Assembly (NCBI GenBank): GCA_943914435.1
Contig: CALUBY010000035.1
Coordinates: 1-7,808, forward strand
Origin: an uncultured bacterium
Lineage (GTDB): Bacteria; Patescibacteriota; Minisyncoccia; Phycocordibacterales; Phycocordibacteraceae
Reading direction: 5' to 3'
Length of the DNA: 7,808 bases
The number at the start of each line of letters is the position of its first letter. Within the stretch, counting starts at the first letter, position 1. The notes below the pieces were generated by a model. That model made no database searches and was not told where the DNA came from. It was given only the letters and a program-made list of their open reading frames with translations. The position numbers and the translations under genes are program-made. Shown here piece by piece: positions 1-5,422 of the stretch.

Positions 1-1070
1 CGCTCAAGCGCAGCGGCAGCGGCCTCAAGCGACTCCCAGGTAAACGAGAGAGGGGAGTGGTAGTGCGCCTGTAGAAACAGGTAGCGCAAGGCAAGCGGAT
101 TAAGATTCCGCTCGGTTATATCGGAAAGATAGATGTCGTCTCCGGCAGACTTTGAAATCTTGCGATTGTCGACGGTTAGAAATGCACTGTGCATCCAGAA
201 CCGTGCGAGTGGTTTATCAAACGCCGCTTCCGACTGTGCAATTTCATTCGTGTGATGAACGGGGATGTGGTCGATGCCGCCGGTATGAATATCAAACGGC
301 TGACCAAGAAGCGCACGTGCCATTGCCGAGCACTCAATGTGCCAGCCGGGGAACCCTGCACCCCATGGACTTGTCCATTCTTGCTGGCGACGCGTGCCCC
401 TTGGGGTGAACTTCCATAGGGCAAAATCTGCCGGATGCTTCTTTTCATCATTCCCTTTAATACGTCGACCAATATCAGCAAATGCTTCCTCGCGCATTTT
501 GTGCCCGGAGTGATCAAGGGCGCCGTATCCCGGAAACGCATTCGTATCAAAGTAGATGCCGTCGCTTGTTCGATACGTGTATCCTCGTTCTTCGAGTTTC
601 TTGATGATATCTATCTGCTCTTCGATATAGTCAGTTGCTCGAGGGAAACTAATGTCGTCAGCATTCACTGCAAGAAGACGAATGTCTTCAATAAACTGTT
701 TTGTATACCGGGCTGCTATGTCCTGGGCTGACTGACCTTCGCGCTTTGCGCCTGCTTCCATCTTGTCTTCACCCGCGTCACCATCATCCGTTAAGTGACC
801 AACGTCTGTAATGTTAATGACGCGCCGTACGCGATACCCGGCCTCAGTAAGGGTGCGGGCAAGAATATCGGCAAATACATACGCGCGCAGGTTTCCAATA
901 TGGGAACGACTGTAGACGGTCGGTCCGCAAGAATACAGCGTCGCTACGCCCGCTTTTAAAGGAGTGAATAATTCACGTTTGCCGGTGCGGGTGTTTGTAA
1001 GAAAGAGCGGCGCGTCACTCTTTGCAGGCTCGCTCGCTTTTGGTTGTAGTAATGCCCGTAACCATTTCAT
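1..1070 (-). CDS. cysS: Cysteinyl-tRNA synthetase (3' part missing at window edge)
   Basis: Class I aminoacyl-tRNA synthetase that joins cysteine to tRNA-Cys using ATP in the cytoplasm. The N-terminal 356 residues are present; about 100 or more C-terminal residues lie beyond position 1 (E. coli CysRS has 461). Visible motifs are the HIGH-type signature SHIGN (HIGN at 57-60), NITDVGHLTDDGDAGEDKM (86-104), GWHIECSAM (242-250) and HHTNEIAQSEA (272-282). The KMSKS loop is KISKS (304-308). The expected zinc ligands are present: C48, C247, H272 and E276. The 'NITDVGHLTDDGDAGEDKME' form is the one I associate with CPR bacteria. The ATG at 1070 gives about 20 extra residues before the conserved start (LFLTNTRTGKRELF). 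An in-frame GTG lies a little upstream, and no good Shine-Dalgarno site decides between them. It starts 34 nt after the corA stop on the same strand, so the two are probably cotranscribed. The identification is firm; the exact start is less so. Confidence 0.96.
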   Translation of the reverse strand, partial: MKWLRALLQPKASEPAKSDAPLFLTNTRTGKRELFTPLKAGVATLYSCGPTVYSRSHIGNLRAYVFADILARTLTEAGYRVRRVINITDVGHLTDDGDAGEDKMEAGAKREGQSAQDIAARYTKQFIEDIRLLAVNADDISFPRATDYIEEQIDIIKKLEERGYTYRTSDGIYFDTNAFPGYGALDHSGHKMREEAFADIGRRIKGNDEKKHPADFALWKFTPRGTRRQQEWTSPWGAGFPGWHIECSAMARALLGQPFDIHTGGIDHIPVHHTNEIAQSEAAFDKPLARFWMHSAFLTVDNRKISKSAGDDIYLSDITERNLNPLALRYLFLQAHYHSPLSFTWESLEAAAAALE

Positions 1071-1104
1071 ACCTCTAGTGTACCGCACCGAGCAGGGGTC
1101 TGTA

Positions 1105-2022
1105 TTAGAGCCACTTCTTGAAACGGAAGAAGAGGAAGAAGCCAACCGCAAGAGTGGTCATGATGGCGATTATGTACCAGAAGTCTCCAGGTATGCCTAC
1201 AATCGGAAGAAACTCAGTATTCATACCGAACATGCTTGAAATAAGGGTAAGAGGGAAGGTGACGAACGCCATAATAGTGAGCGTCTTCATAACCTGGTTC
1301 TGAGAGGAGGAGAGAAGGGAATCGTTGGTGATGCGCAATTCCTGACAGACCGCACGGTATGACGCAACGAGCGAAACGGTGTGCACACGTCTCGCTTCAA
1401 TGCGTGCAGCGTGTTCATCAAAGGTTGTGCCGAGGAGTCCTGGTGCGCCAAGCATGGCAAGGAAATCGATGAGCGGTTCCTTATGGCGTGCGAGTGCTGT
1501 ATCAAATCGCAAAAGCACTCGTGCAAGCTCTGAGATGGTACGAACGGTCTGACGTTCTTTTCCGGCAAAGATATCGGTTTCAATTCGTTCAAGCCTTCTT
1601 CCTGCTTGCTCAATCTCGTCACTCACGGCGGCATACAACCGGCGAATAATGCGCTCTAAAAGTTCACCGGTGCGGTTTACCTTTGAAGGAGTACCAATAA
1701 GCTCTTCAGCTTCAACTACCTTGTGGAGGGTGTGAATGGTATCAATCACCTCGTATCGGGTGGTGATGACAAATTGTTTTCCCACAATGAAGTCAACTTC
1801 CTGTGAGCGTGCACCCTCATCGGTCCCTGAGACAGGGAAGTGCATAATCAGATAGACGTATCCTGGAAAGGCAACCGTGAGTGGGTAAGGGGTGGGGGAA
1901 TTCATTTCGTCCCTTACGCGCTCATCAATAGAGAATTCTTTGAGTACCGAGGTGAGCTCATCGGTCGTAGGTGACTCAAGGTCAACCCATGTTGTTTTTC
2001 CGAGAAGGTGCCGCGTTATCAT
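1105..2022 (-). CDS. corA: CorA-family Mg2+/Co2+ transport protein
   Basis: Divalent-cation channel of the CorA family. These proteins form homopentamers in the cytoplasmic membrane and let Mg2+ (also Co2+ or Ni2+) enter. At 305 residues it has the usual family length (E. coli CorA has 316). Residues 1-240 form the acidic, helix-rich cytoplasmic funnel domain, including a long charged helical stretch around 115-180 (ERIIRRLYAAVSDEIEQAG...). Two membrane helices follow at about 246-264 and 281-301, with the diagnostic GMN motif at 266-268 (SSMFGMNTE) at the end of the first. The protein ends in the typical basic tail (FRFKKWL). The periplasmic loop after GMN is TEFLPIVGIPGD rather than the classical MPEL type, but it keeps acidic E270 and D280. 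It is the first gene of a minus-strand pair with cysS and diverges from the S41 protease gene. The ATG is preceded by a -10 box and no Shine-Dalgarno site. Confidence 0.95.
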   Translation of the reverse strand: MITRHLLGKTTWVDLESPTTDELTSVLKEFSIDERVRDEMNSPTPYPLTVAFPGYVYLIMHFPVSGTDEGARSQEVDFIVGKQFVITTRYEVIDTIHTLHKVVEAEELIGTPSKVNRTGELLERIIRRLYAAVSDEIEQAGRRLERIETDIFAGKERQTVRTISELARVLLRFDTALARHKEPLIDFLAMLGAPGLLGTTFDEHAARIEARRVHTVSLVASYRAVCQELRITNDSLLSSSQNQVMKTLTIMAFVTFPLTLISSMFGMNTEFLPIVGIPGDFWYIIAIMTTLAVGFFLFFRFKKWL

Positions 2023-2029
2023 GATTGTA

Positions 2030-2035
2030 AGTATA
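2030..2035 (-). promoter_or_regulatory. corA -10 box, predicted leaderless transcript
   Basis: On the minus strand TATACT is followed by only seven bases (tacaatc) before the corA ATG. Transcription would start at or next to the A of the start codon. I see no convincing -35 hexamer 16-18 nt upstream, and there is no Shine-Dalgarno sequence. The site is inferred from sequence pattern and position only. Confidence 0.55.
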
Positions 2036-2094
2036 CGCTCTCTCTACCCGTCTACGTTGGTATCACTATCCGCACCCGTGGATACGGATGTGCA

Positions 2095-2103
2095 TGATAT
2101 ATT
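2095..2103 (+). promoter_or_regulatory. Extended -10 promoter of the S41 protease gene
   Basis: TGATATATT is a TG-n-hexamer extended -10 element (hexamer TATATT at 2098-2103). It lies six bases before the ATG at 2110. The 17-nt-upstream position (cccgtg) is not a good -35, which fits an extended -10 promoter. The predicted start falls on or just beside the initiation codon, and no Shine-Dalgarno site is present. Confidence 0.55.
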
Positions 2104-2109
2104 TCTTAT

Positions 2110-3378
2110 ATGAATCCCACTGAAGAAGAAGAGATGACTGACGCAACGCGCCCTGTTGCGTTTGGTCCGTTTGCAAAGATTGGTATTGGATTTGCGCTTA
2201 TGCTCGCGATTGGGTTCGCGGGTGGTTTTACCATTGCCTCAGCGGACGGAAGCCGACTACTTGCAAACGTCCCTCTTCTTGGGGATGGGCTTGATTCGAC
2301 TCCTGACGAGTCAGCAGACCTGACTGAATTCTGGAAAGTCTGGAATACGCTTGAGGCTCGGTTTGTGCAAACGCATGGCACGTCAACAGCCCCTACCGCA
2401 AAAGAAAAGATATGGGGTGCTATCCAAGGTCTTGCAAGCGCCTATGGTGACCCGTACACGGTATTCATGCCTCCGGTTGAGGCTGAGCAATTCCAGGATG
2501 ATATACGAGGCGACTTCGAGGGAGTTGGTATGGAGGTTGGTATTAAAGACAATGTACTTACGGTGGTAGCACCCCTTAAGGGAACGCCGGCTGAGCGCGC
2601 AGGACTCCGTTCCGGAGACCTCATTATTGGAATTGACGACACCTCAACTGACGGCATGTCTACCGATCAGGCAGTAAAGCTTATCCGTGGAAAGAAGGGA
2701 ACGACGGTGACCTTCACAATATTCCGCGATGGTGAATCCCTAAAGATTCCTGTCGTACGCGACACTATCACGGTTCCAACCATTGAAACGGCGACTGAGG
2801 ACGGCGTGTTTGTTATCTCCTTCTATAGCTTTACCGCAAATTCAAGCCAGCTCTTTGCAAACGCTATGGCTGAGTTTCGCCGATCGGGTAGCGACAAGCT
2901 ACTCATCGACCTGCGCAGCAATCCCGGCGGATACCTTGAGTCAGCGGTCTCTATCTCAAGTCATTTCCTTCCAAAGGGTGCGGTGGTTGTAACGGAGGAC
3001 TATAAGGGCAAGCAGGGGAATGTGGTGCACCGAAGCAAGGGTATCGGGGGATTCCCTGAGGGAGCAAGCGTCGCAATACTCATCGATCAGGGCTCTGCCT
3101 CTGCGTCTGAAATTCTCGCGGGCGCGCTTCAGGACGAGGGAATCGCAACGCTTATTGGTACGCGTTCCTTTGGAAAGGGATCCGTACAGGAGCTCATCGA
3201 TGTGAATGGGGGCGCGCTCAAAATAACGACTGCTCGCTGGCTTACCCCTGCCGGACGCTCTATCTCTGAAGGAGGTCTTACTCCTGATATAGAGGTTCTC
3301 TACACGCCGGCTGATAGGGAAGCGAAGGCAGATCCTCAGAAGGTGCGCGCTATAGAATTCCTCACGACAGGGGAGTAA
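2110..3378 (+). CDS. S41-family C-terminal processing peptidase (CtpA/CtpB/Prc type)
   Basis: Membrane-anchored serine protease that in related bacteria trims or degrades extracytoplasmic proteins from their C-terminus. The 422 residues comprise a short cytoplasmic N-terminus, one membrane helix (about 22-44), and a helical N-terminal region ending in the conserved GLASAYGDPYTVFMPP (107-122). A PDZ domain follows (about 133-212; GVGMEVGIKDN, APLKGTPAERAGLRSGDLI), then the S41 catalytic core. Catalytic residues by family spacing are S331 in GSASASEI, K356 in FGKGSVQ (25 residues later, as in E. coli Prc S430/K455) and Q360. The conserved LLIDLRSNPGGYL motif is at 264-276. The C-terminal end (WLTPAGRSISEGGLTPDIEV) is canonical. 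ATG 2110 is preferred because a -10 box lies six bases upstream. An internal Met at residue 9 is a weaker alternative. It is followed by rplI, which has its own promoter. The substrate cannot be predicted. Confidence 0.96.
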   Translation: MNPTEEEEMTDATRPVAFGPFAKIGIGFALMLAIGFAGGFTIASADGSRLLANVPLLGDGLDSTPDESADLTEFWKVWNTLEARFVQTHGTSTAPTAKEKIWGAIQGLASAYGDPYTVFMPPVEAEQFQDDIRGDFEGVGMEVGIKDNVLTVVAPLKGTPAERAGLRSGDLIIGIDDTSTDGMSTDQAVKLIRGKKGTTVTFTIFRDGESLKIPVVRDTITVPTIETATEDGVFVISFYSFTANSSQLFANAMAEFRRSGSDKLLIDLRSNPGGYLESAVSISSHFLPKGAVVVTEDYKGKQGNVVHRSKGIGGFPEGASVAILIDQGSASASEILAGALQDEGIATLIGTRSFGKGSVQELIDVNGGALKITTARWLTPAGRSISEGGLTPDIEVLYTPADREAKADPQKVRAIEFLTTGE

Positions 3379-3417
3379 GGGCAGGTACCGTGCGCCACAA
3401 AAATACGGTCCGTCAAT

Positions 3418-3446
3418 TTGCCGTATGAGGCTCGGGCCGGTAGGAT
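3418..3446 (+). promoter_or_regulatory. rplI promoter (-35 TTGCCG, 17-nt spacer, -10 TAGGAT)
   Basis: TTGCCG at 3418-3423 and TAGGAT at 3441-3446 are separated by exactly 17 nt. The -10 ends eight bases before the ATG at 3455, so the mRNA would be nearly or fully leaderless. This supports 3455 rather than 3449 as the rplI start. An inverted repeat, ATACGG (3403-3408) and CCGTAT (3421-3426), overlaps the -35 box. Confidence 0.6.
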
Positions 3447-3454
3447 GAATGTAT

Positions 3455-3880
3455 ATGAAAGTAGTACTACTCAAAGACGTAAAGAACACGGGACGAGCCG
3501 GCGCGATTATAAACTGTTCTGACGGACACGCGCAGAATTTCCTTATCCCTCGTGGACTTGCCACTCTTGCAACGCCAACAAATGTTAAGCAGGCAGAGTT
3601 GCGTGCTAAGCAGGACATTAGCCGCAAGGAACTTGATGTAAAGCTCATTGAGGAGCGCCTTTCTGCACTCTCTACAGAGAAGACCGTCATTCTTAAGAAG
3701 GCGAACGAGAAAGGACACCTCTACGACACGGTAGACGCGGCCGACATCGCGAAGGCAACGAATCTTCCTGAGGAGGCTATAAAGCTCGAAAAGCCATTCA
3801 AGGAAATTGGTACGTTTGACGTTCCTGTGTCGCTTGGAGAAAGCTTTGGGAAGCTCTCCATATCGATTGAGGCTGAGTAG
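3455..3880 (+). CDS. rplI: 50S ribosomal protein bL9
   Basis: Large-subunit ribosomal protein that binds 23S rRNA near the base of the L1 stalk and helps maintain reading frame. From ATG 3455 it has 141 residues, close to the usual 148. The N-terminal rRNA-binding domain is unmistakable: MKVVLLKDVKNTGRAGAI, then DGHAQNFLIPRGLATLAT (23-40; the family has DGYARNFLIPKGLA). A long charged connecting helix (about 41-75) and the C-terminal domain follow (EKGHLYDTVDAADIAKA, then FKEIGTFDVPVSL). An ATG two codons upstream (3449) would add Met-Tyr, but the family begins MKV and the promoter position also favours 3455. It stops with TAG just before a strong terminator. From memory, some CPR lineages, Microgenomates in particular, lack bL9, so its presence mildly favours a parcubacterial-type host. 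Confidence 0.97.
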   Translation: MKVVLLKDVKNTGRAGAIINCSDGHAQNFLIPRGLATLATPTNVKQAELRAKQDISRKELDVKLIEERLSALSTEKTVILKKANEKGHLYDTVDAADIAKATNLPEEAIKLEKPFKEIGTFDVPVSLGESFGKLSISIEAE

Positions 3881-3901
3881 TCTTTCAAAACAAAAAAGAA
3901 T

Positions 3902-3931
3902 AACGGCGCGCCAAGGTGGCGCGCCGTTTTC
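3902..3931. terminator. Strong bidirectional intrinsic terminator
   Basis: An 11-bp GC-rich stem (arms 3902-3912 and 3918-3928, ACGGCGCGCC against GGCGCGCCGT) encloses a 5-nt AAGGT loop. TTTT follows on the plus strand. On the minus strand the stem is followed by TTATTCTTTTTTGTTTTG. It sits between the convergent ends of rplI and the exported protein gene and serves both. Confidence 0.92.
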
Positions 3932-3936
3932 GTATT

Positions 3937-4479
3937 TTATAGTAGCGAAAACGTCGAATGTCCCCGACTCCCACTGAGGCTGCCGAAGCGTGGACCTCTG
4001 CGGCGCCTTTTGAGAAGAGTCCTCAGCAAGAACCGAAGTATCTTCCAGAGAATCTTCACCGAAAGGAGGAACGCGAGAATCACAGCGACGAACGCAATAA
4101 GGTGCGCGTTACGGACGAAGGAATCCTTTTGAAACGACTCCAGTGCCTTGACAGCCTTTTTTCTTTCTCCTTGTGCTGTTTTTACGAGACGGCGTTCGAG
4201 CACGAGCTGTTGCTTAAGTTTGTGTCGCTCTTCGATGTGCGGAAGAGCAACACGGCAGATATCCTCCGGAGTCATTCCTCCAAAGAAGTCATACGGCATT
4301 GTGTCCACCGTCACCCGCGTTCCAATAGGGATGGAACGAGCATCGATGCCCTGACGAGCGAGGTCACGCATGACCTCTTCCAGGCACTGTGCTTGGGTGA
4401 GTTTTTCCTGCGCATGCGCAGGAAAAGCAAAACCAGCAGCAAGCAGAAACACCGCCGCCGCCATACTCTTGTTGTGCAT
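3937..4479 (-). CDS. Exported single-pass protein with coiled-coil stalk, unknown family
   Basis: I do not recognise the family. The 180-residue protein starts with a clear signal peptide (MHNKSMAAAVFLLAAGFAF, then PAHA) with an AHA|QE signal peptidase I site near residue 23. A small extracytoplasmic domain (24-85) contains two cysteines (C32, C75) that could form a disulfide, with a central IPIGTRVTVDTMPYDFFGG stretch. A charged heptad-like helix follows (about 82-120, ERHKLKQQLVLERRLVKTAQGERKKAVKALE, here written in part only as evidence of charge pattern) and leads to a membrane helix at about 125-148. A very basic tail (KRRRR at 157-161) then indicates a cytoplasmic C-terminus, so type I topology is predicted. 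There is a weak GTGGGGG upstream of the ATG. The gene is separated from rpmA by a terminator and probably has its own promoter. Function is unknown; a surface sensor or adaptor with a coiled-coil neck is only a guess. Confidence 0.85.
   Translation of the reverse strand: MHNKSMAAAVFLLAAGFAFPAHAQEKLTQAQCLEEVMRDLARQGIDARSIPIGTRVTVDTMPYDFFGGMTPEDICRVALPHIEERHKLKQQLVLERRLVKTAQGERKKAVKALESFQKDSFVRNAHLIAFVAVILAFLLSVKILWKILRFLLRTLLKRRRRGPRFGSLSGSRGHSTFSLL
4403..4426. repeat. Perfect 24-nt palindrome inside the exported-protein gene
   Basis: The arm TTTTCCTGCGCA (4403-4414) is followed immediately by its exact reverse complement (4415-4426). On the minus strand it encodes FPAHAQEK, the signal-peptide cleavage region. 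In mRNA it could fold into a roughly 10-bp hairpin with a 4-nt loop. It has no U-tract after it, so it is not a terminator. Confidence 0.9.
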
Positions 4480-4506
4480 TGATTAGCCCCCACTAAAAAG
4501 ACCAAA

Positions 4507-4519
4507 AGGGCAGTGCCCT
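4507..4519 (-). terminator. Weak hairpin plus T-run in the leader of the exported-protein gene
   Basis: On the minus strand AGGGC-ACT-GCCCT forms a 5-bp stem with a 3-nt loop, followed by TTTTGGTCTTTTT. This is weaker than the other terminators in the window. It could be a backup terminator for rpmA or an attenuator in the leader of the downstream exported-protein gene. Confidence 0.35.
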
Positions 4520-4535
4520 CGAATGTACTGGCTGC

Positions 4536-4564
4536 AGTATGCATTAAAAACAAGGGCAAGTAAA
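4536..4564 (-). promoter_or_regulatory. Possible promoter of the exported-protein gene
   Basis: On the minus strand TTTACT (4559-4564) and CATACT (4536-4541) are separated by 17 nt. Both hexamers are partial matches to consensus. Initiation here would give a leader of about 50 nt containing the weak hairpin at 4507-4519. The 165 bases between this gene and rpmA hold this promoter and two hairpins, and no gene that I can support. Confidence 0.3.
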
Positions 4565-4601
4565 GAATATAAAGGAGAGAGTAACCGGTCTATTGGTAAA
4601 A

Positions 4602-4629
4602 GTAAAACCGCCCAGAAGGGCGGTTTTAC
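4602..4629. terminator. rpmA intrinsic terminator
   Basis: A perfect 12-bp stem (4602-4613 with 4618-4629; core ACCGCCC and GGGCGGT) closes an AGAA loop. On the minus strand it reads GGGCGGTTTTACTTTTACC, giving the T-rich tail expected 15 nt after the rpmA stop. It is nearly symmetrical, but nothing on the plus strand needs it. Confidence 0.9.
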
Positions 4630-4644
4630 GAGGAGAGGAGTGCG

Positions 4645-4923
4645 TTATGCGGGGACAACGTCTACGACTTTCTTCTGGATGACGCGTCCATCGAAGTTAG
4701 TCTTGCGGCGGCTTCGGAATAGAATTTTTCCGGTAACCATTGAGTAGAGCGTGTGGTCATGGCCTACTTTTACGTTCTTTCCAGCCTCAATCTTCGTGCC
4801 GCGCTGGCGCACGATGATCATGCCTGGGCGAGCGTCCTGGCCGTCATACAGCTTCACACCCAGGAATTTTGGTCCTGAGTCGCGTCCGTTCTTAGATGAT
4901 CCTCCTGCTTTTGTATGTGCCAT
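4645..4923 (-). CDS. rpmA: 50S ribosomal protein bL27
   Basis: Large-subunit ribosomal protein whose N-terminal arm reaches the peptidyl-transferase centre. The 92 residues include the signature MAHTKAGGSSKNGRDS at the N-terminus, followed by PKFLGVKLYDGQ, AGKNVKVGHDHTLYS and GRVIQKKVVDV, all typical of the family and of full length. The N-terminus begins directly with the functional MAHxKAGGSSKNGRDS arm, so it lacks the cleavable leader found in Firmicutes bL27. Unlike in many bacteria, it is not next to rplU (bL21) here. It is transcribed alone, divergently from the Ada-like gene with only 25 nt between the two ATGs, and ends in its own terminator. No strong Shine-Dalgarno site is visible (only AAAGAAAG upstream). 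Confidence 0.98.
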   Translation of the reverse strand: MAHTKAGGSSKNGRDSGPKFLGVKLYDGQDARPGMIIVRQRGTKIEAGKNVKVGHDHTLYSMVTGKILFRSRRKTNFDGRVIQKKVVDVVPA

Positions 4924-4925
4924 AC

Positions 4926-4934
4926 TGCTATACT
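4926..4934 (+). promoter_or_regulatory. Extended -10 of the Ada-like gene
   Basis: TGCTATACT is an extended -10 element (hexamer TATACT at 4929-4934), 14 nt before the ATG at 4949. It predicts a leader of about eight bases. It overlaps the untranslated leader of divergent rpmA, immediately before the rpmA ATG. A poor -35 (TGCTTT) is 17 nt upstream. Confidence 0.5.
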
Positions 4935-4948
4935 TTCTTTAGGTATTT

Positions 4949-5365
4949 ATGACTATATCAGATACAGAAGTACACGGCAAGGCGTATTTCAAGCGTATTC
5001 CGCCCGACCTTCTGGTGCTCGTCGTTCTTCTCCTATCTTGTGGCCTCGCATTTGGACTTGGGATCCTTGCGGGCAAGGATATGGCCAAAACACAGGGAAA
5101 AGATGGGTTCTGGATAGAACAGCTCCCAGAGAAGGTGCCGGCGGCAGCAGGGCCTGCAGCAGCCGTTCAGGCCCTCCAAGCGGCCCCTGAGCCTGCTCTG
5201 CCCGAACCAAAGGTCTATGTGGCCTCAAAGAACGGTACAAAGTACTACCTGCCAACCTGTGGAACGGCAAAGCGTATCAAAGAAGAGAATAGGGTGTGGT
5301 TTGCCTCTAAGGAAGAAGCAGAAGCGACCGGGTATCAAGCGGCTCAAAATTGCCCGGGATTATAA
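4949..5365 (+). CDS. Membrane-anchored protein with Ada-like metal-binding C-terminal module
   Basis: The 138-residue protein has a short cytoplasmic N-terminus, one membrane helix (about 19-41, LLVLVVLLLSCGLAFGLGIL) and a low-complexity Ala/Pro linker (about 60-87). A compact C-terminal module follows, starting at VYVASKNGTKYYLPTCGTA and ending AAQNCPGL. This module resembles the Ada zinc-binding-like domains (YxASKNGxKYHxPxC...N.VWFxSxxEAxxxGYxPxxxC) that recur as small anchored proteins in CPR genomes. Only two cysteines are visible (C104 and C135), where the classical Ada domain uses four, and the His common in related modules is Tyr here. Metal binding is therefore uncertain. The orientation (N-in) would put the module outside the cell. 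The role is unknown; no methyltransferase domain is attached, so it is not the DNA-repair Ada protein. Confidence 0.85.
   Translation: MTISDTEVHGKAYFKRIPPDLLVLVVLLLSCGLAFGLGILAGKDMAKTQGKDGFWIEQLPEKVPAAAGPAAAVQALQAAPEPALPEPKVYVASKNGTKYYLPTCGTAKRIKEENRVWFASKEEAEATGYQAAQNCPGL
4952..4980 (-). promoter_or_regulatory. rpmA promoter (TTGCCG, 17-nt spacer, TATAGT) inside the divergent gene
   Basis: On the minus strand TTGCCG (4975-4980) and TATAGT (4952-4957) are separated by exactly 17 nt. The predicted start is about 20 nt before the rpmA ATG. The whole element lies inside the first 11 codons of the divergent Ada-like gene, because only 25 nt separate the two start codons. Confidence 0.6.
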
Positions 5366-5408
5366 ACGCACGTCCTTCTCGCGGGCCGGCAGGCGGCCAT
5401 CCGTAGGG

Positions 5409-5414
5409 TAGAAT
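5409..5414 (+). promoter_or_regulatory. -10 box of the exonuclease/LOG operon, predicted leaderless
   Basis: TAGAAT is followed by eight bases (gaagtcta) and then the ATG at 5423. This is the same geometry as rplI (TAGGAT, eight bases, ATG). No convincing -35 is seen 17 nt upstream, where a GC-rich inverted repeat lies (GGCCG 5384-5388 and CGGCC 5394-5398). No Shine-Dalgarno site is present. Confidence 0.5.
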
Positions 5415-5422
5415 GAAGTCTA

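Noticed and set aside
964..1239. Open frame on the plus strand, 91 codons
   Set aside because: It is antisense to the cysS start and the corA end, both firmly identified by motifs; its translation is low-quality and resembles nothing.
2956..3690. Minus-strand open frame of 244 codons
   Set aside because: It runs antisense across the S41 catalytic domain and the bL9 N-terminal domain, both unmistakable; it is Arg/Ser/Cys-rich as expected for a shadow frame.
3958..4482. Plus-strand open frame of 174 codons
   Set aside because: It is fully antisense to the exported protein, which has a proper signal peptide, membrane helix and terminator. The plus frame has none of these and an implausible composition.
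4523..4747. Plus-strand open frame of 74 codons
   Set aside because: It crosses the rpmA terminator and then reads antisense to rpmA; there is no start signal.
5384..5398. GC-rich inverted repeat (GGCCG/CGGCC) considered as a terminator after the Ada-like gene
   Set aside because: The stem is only 5 bp and is not followed by a T-run; it sits in the expected -35 region of the exonuclease promoter.
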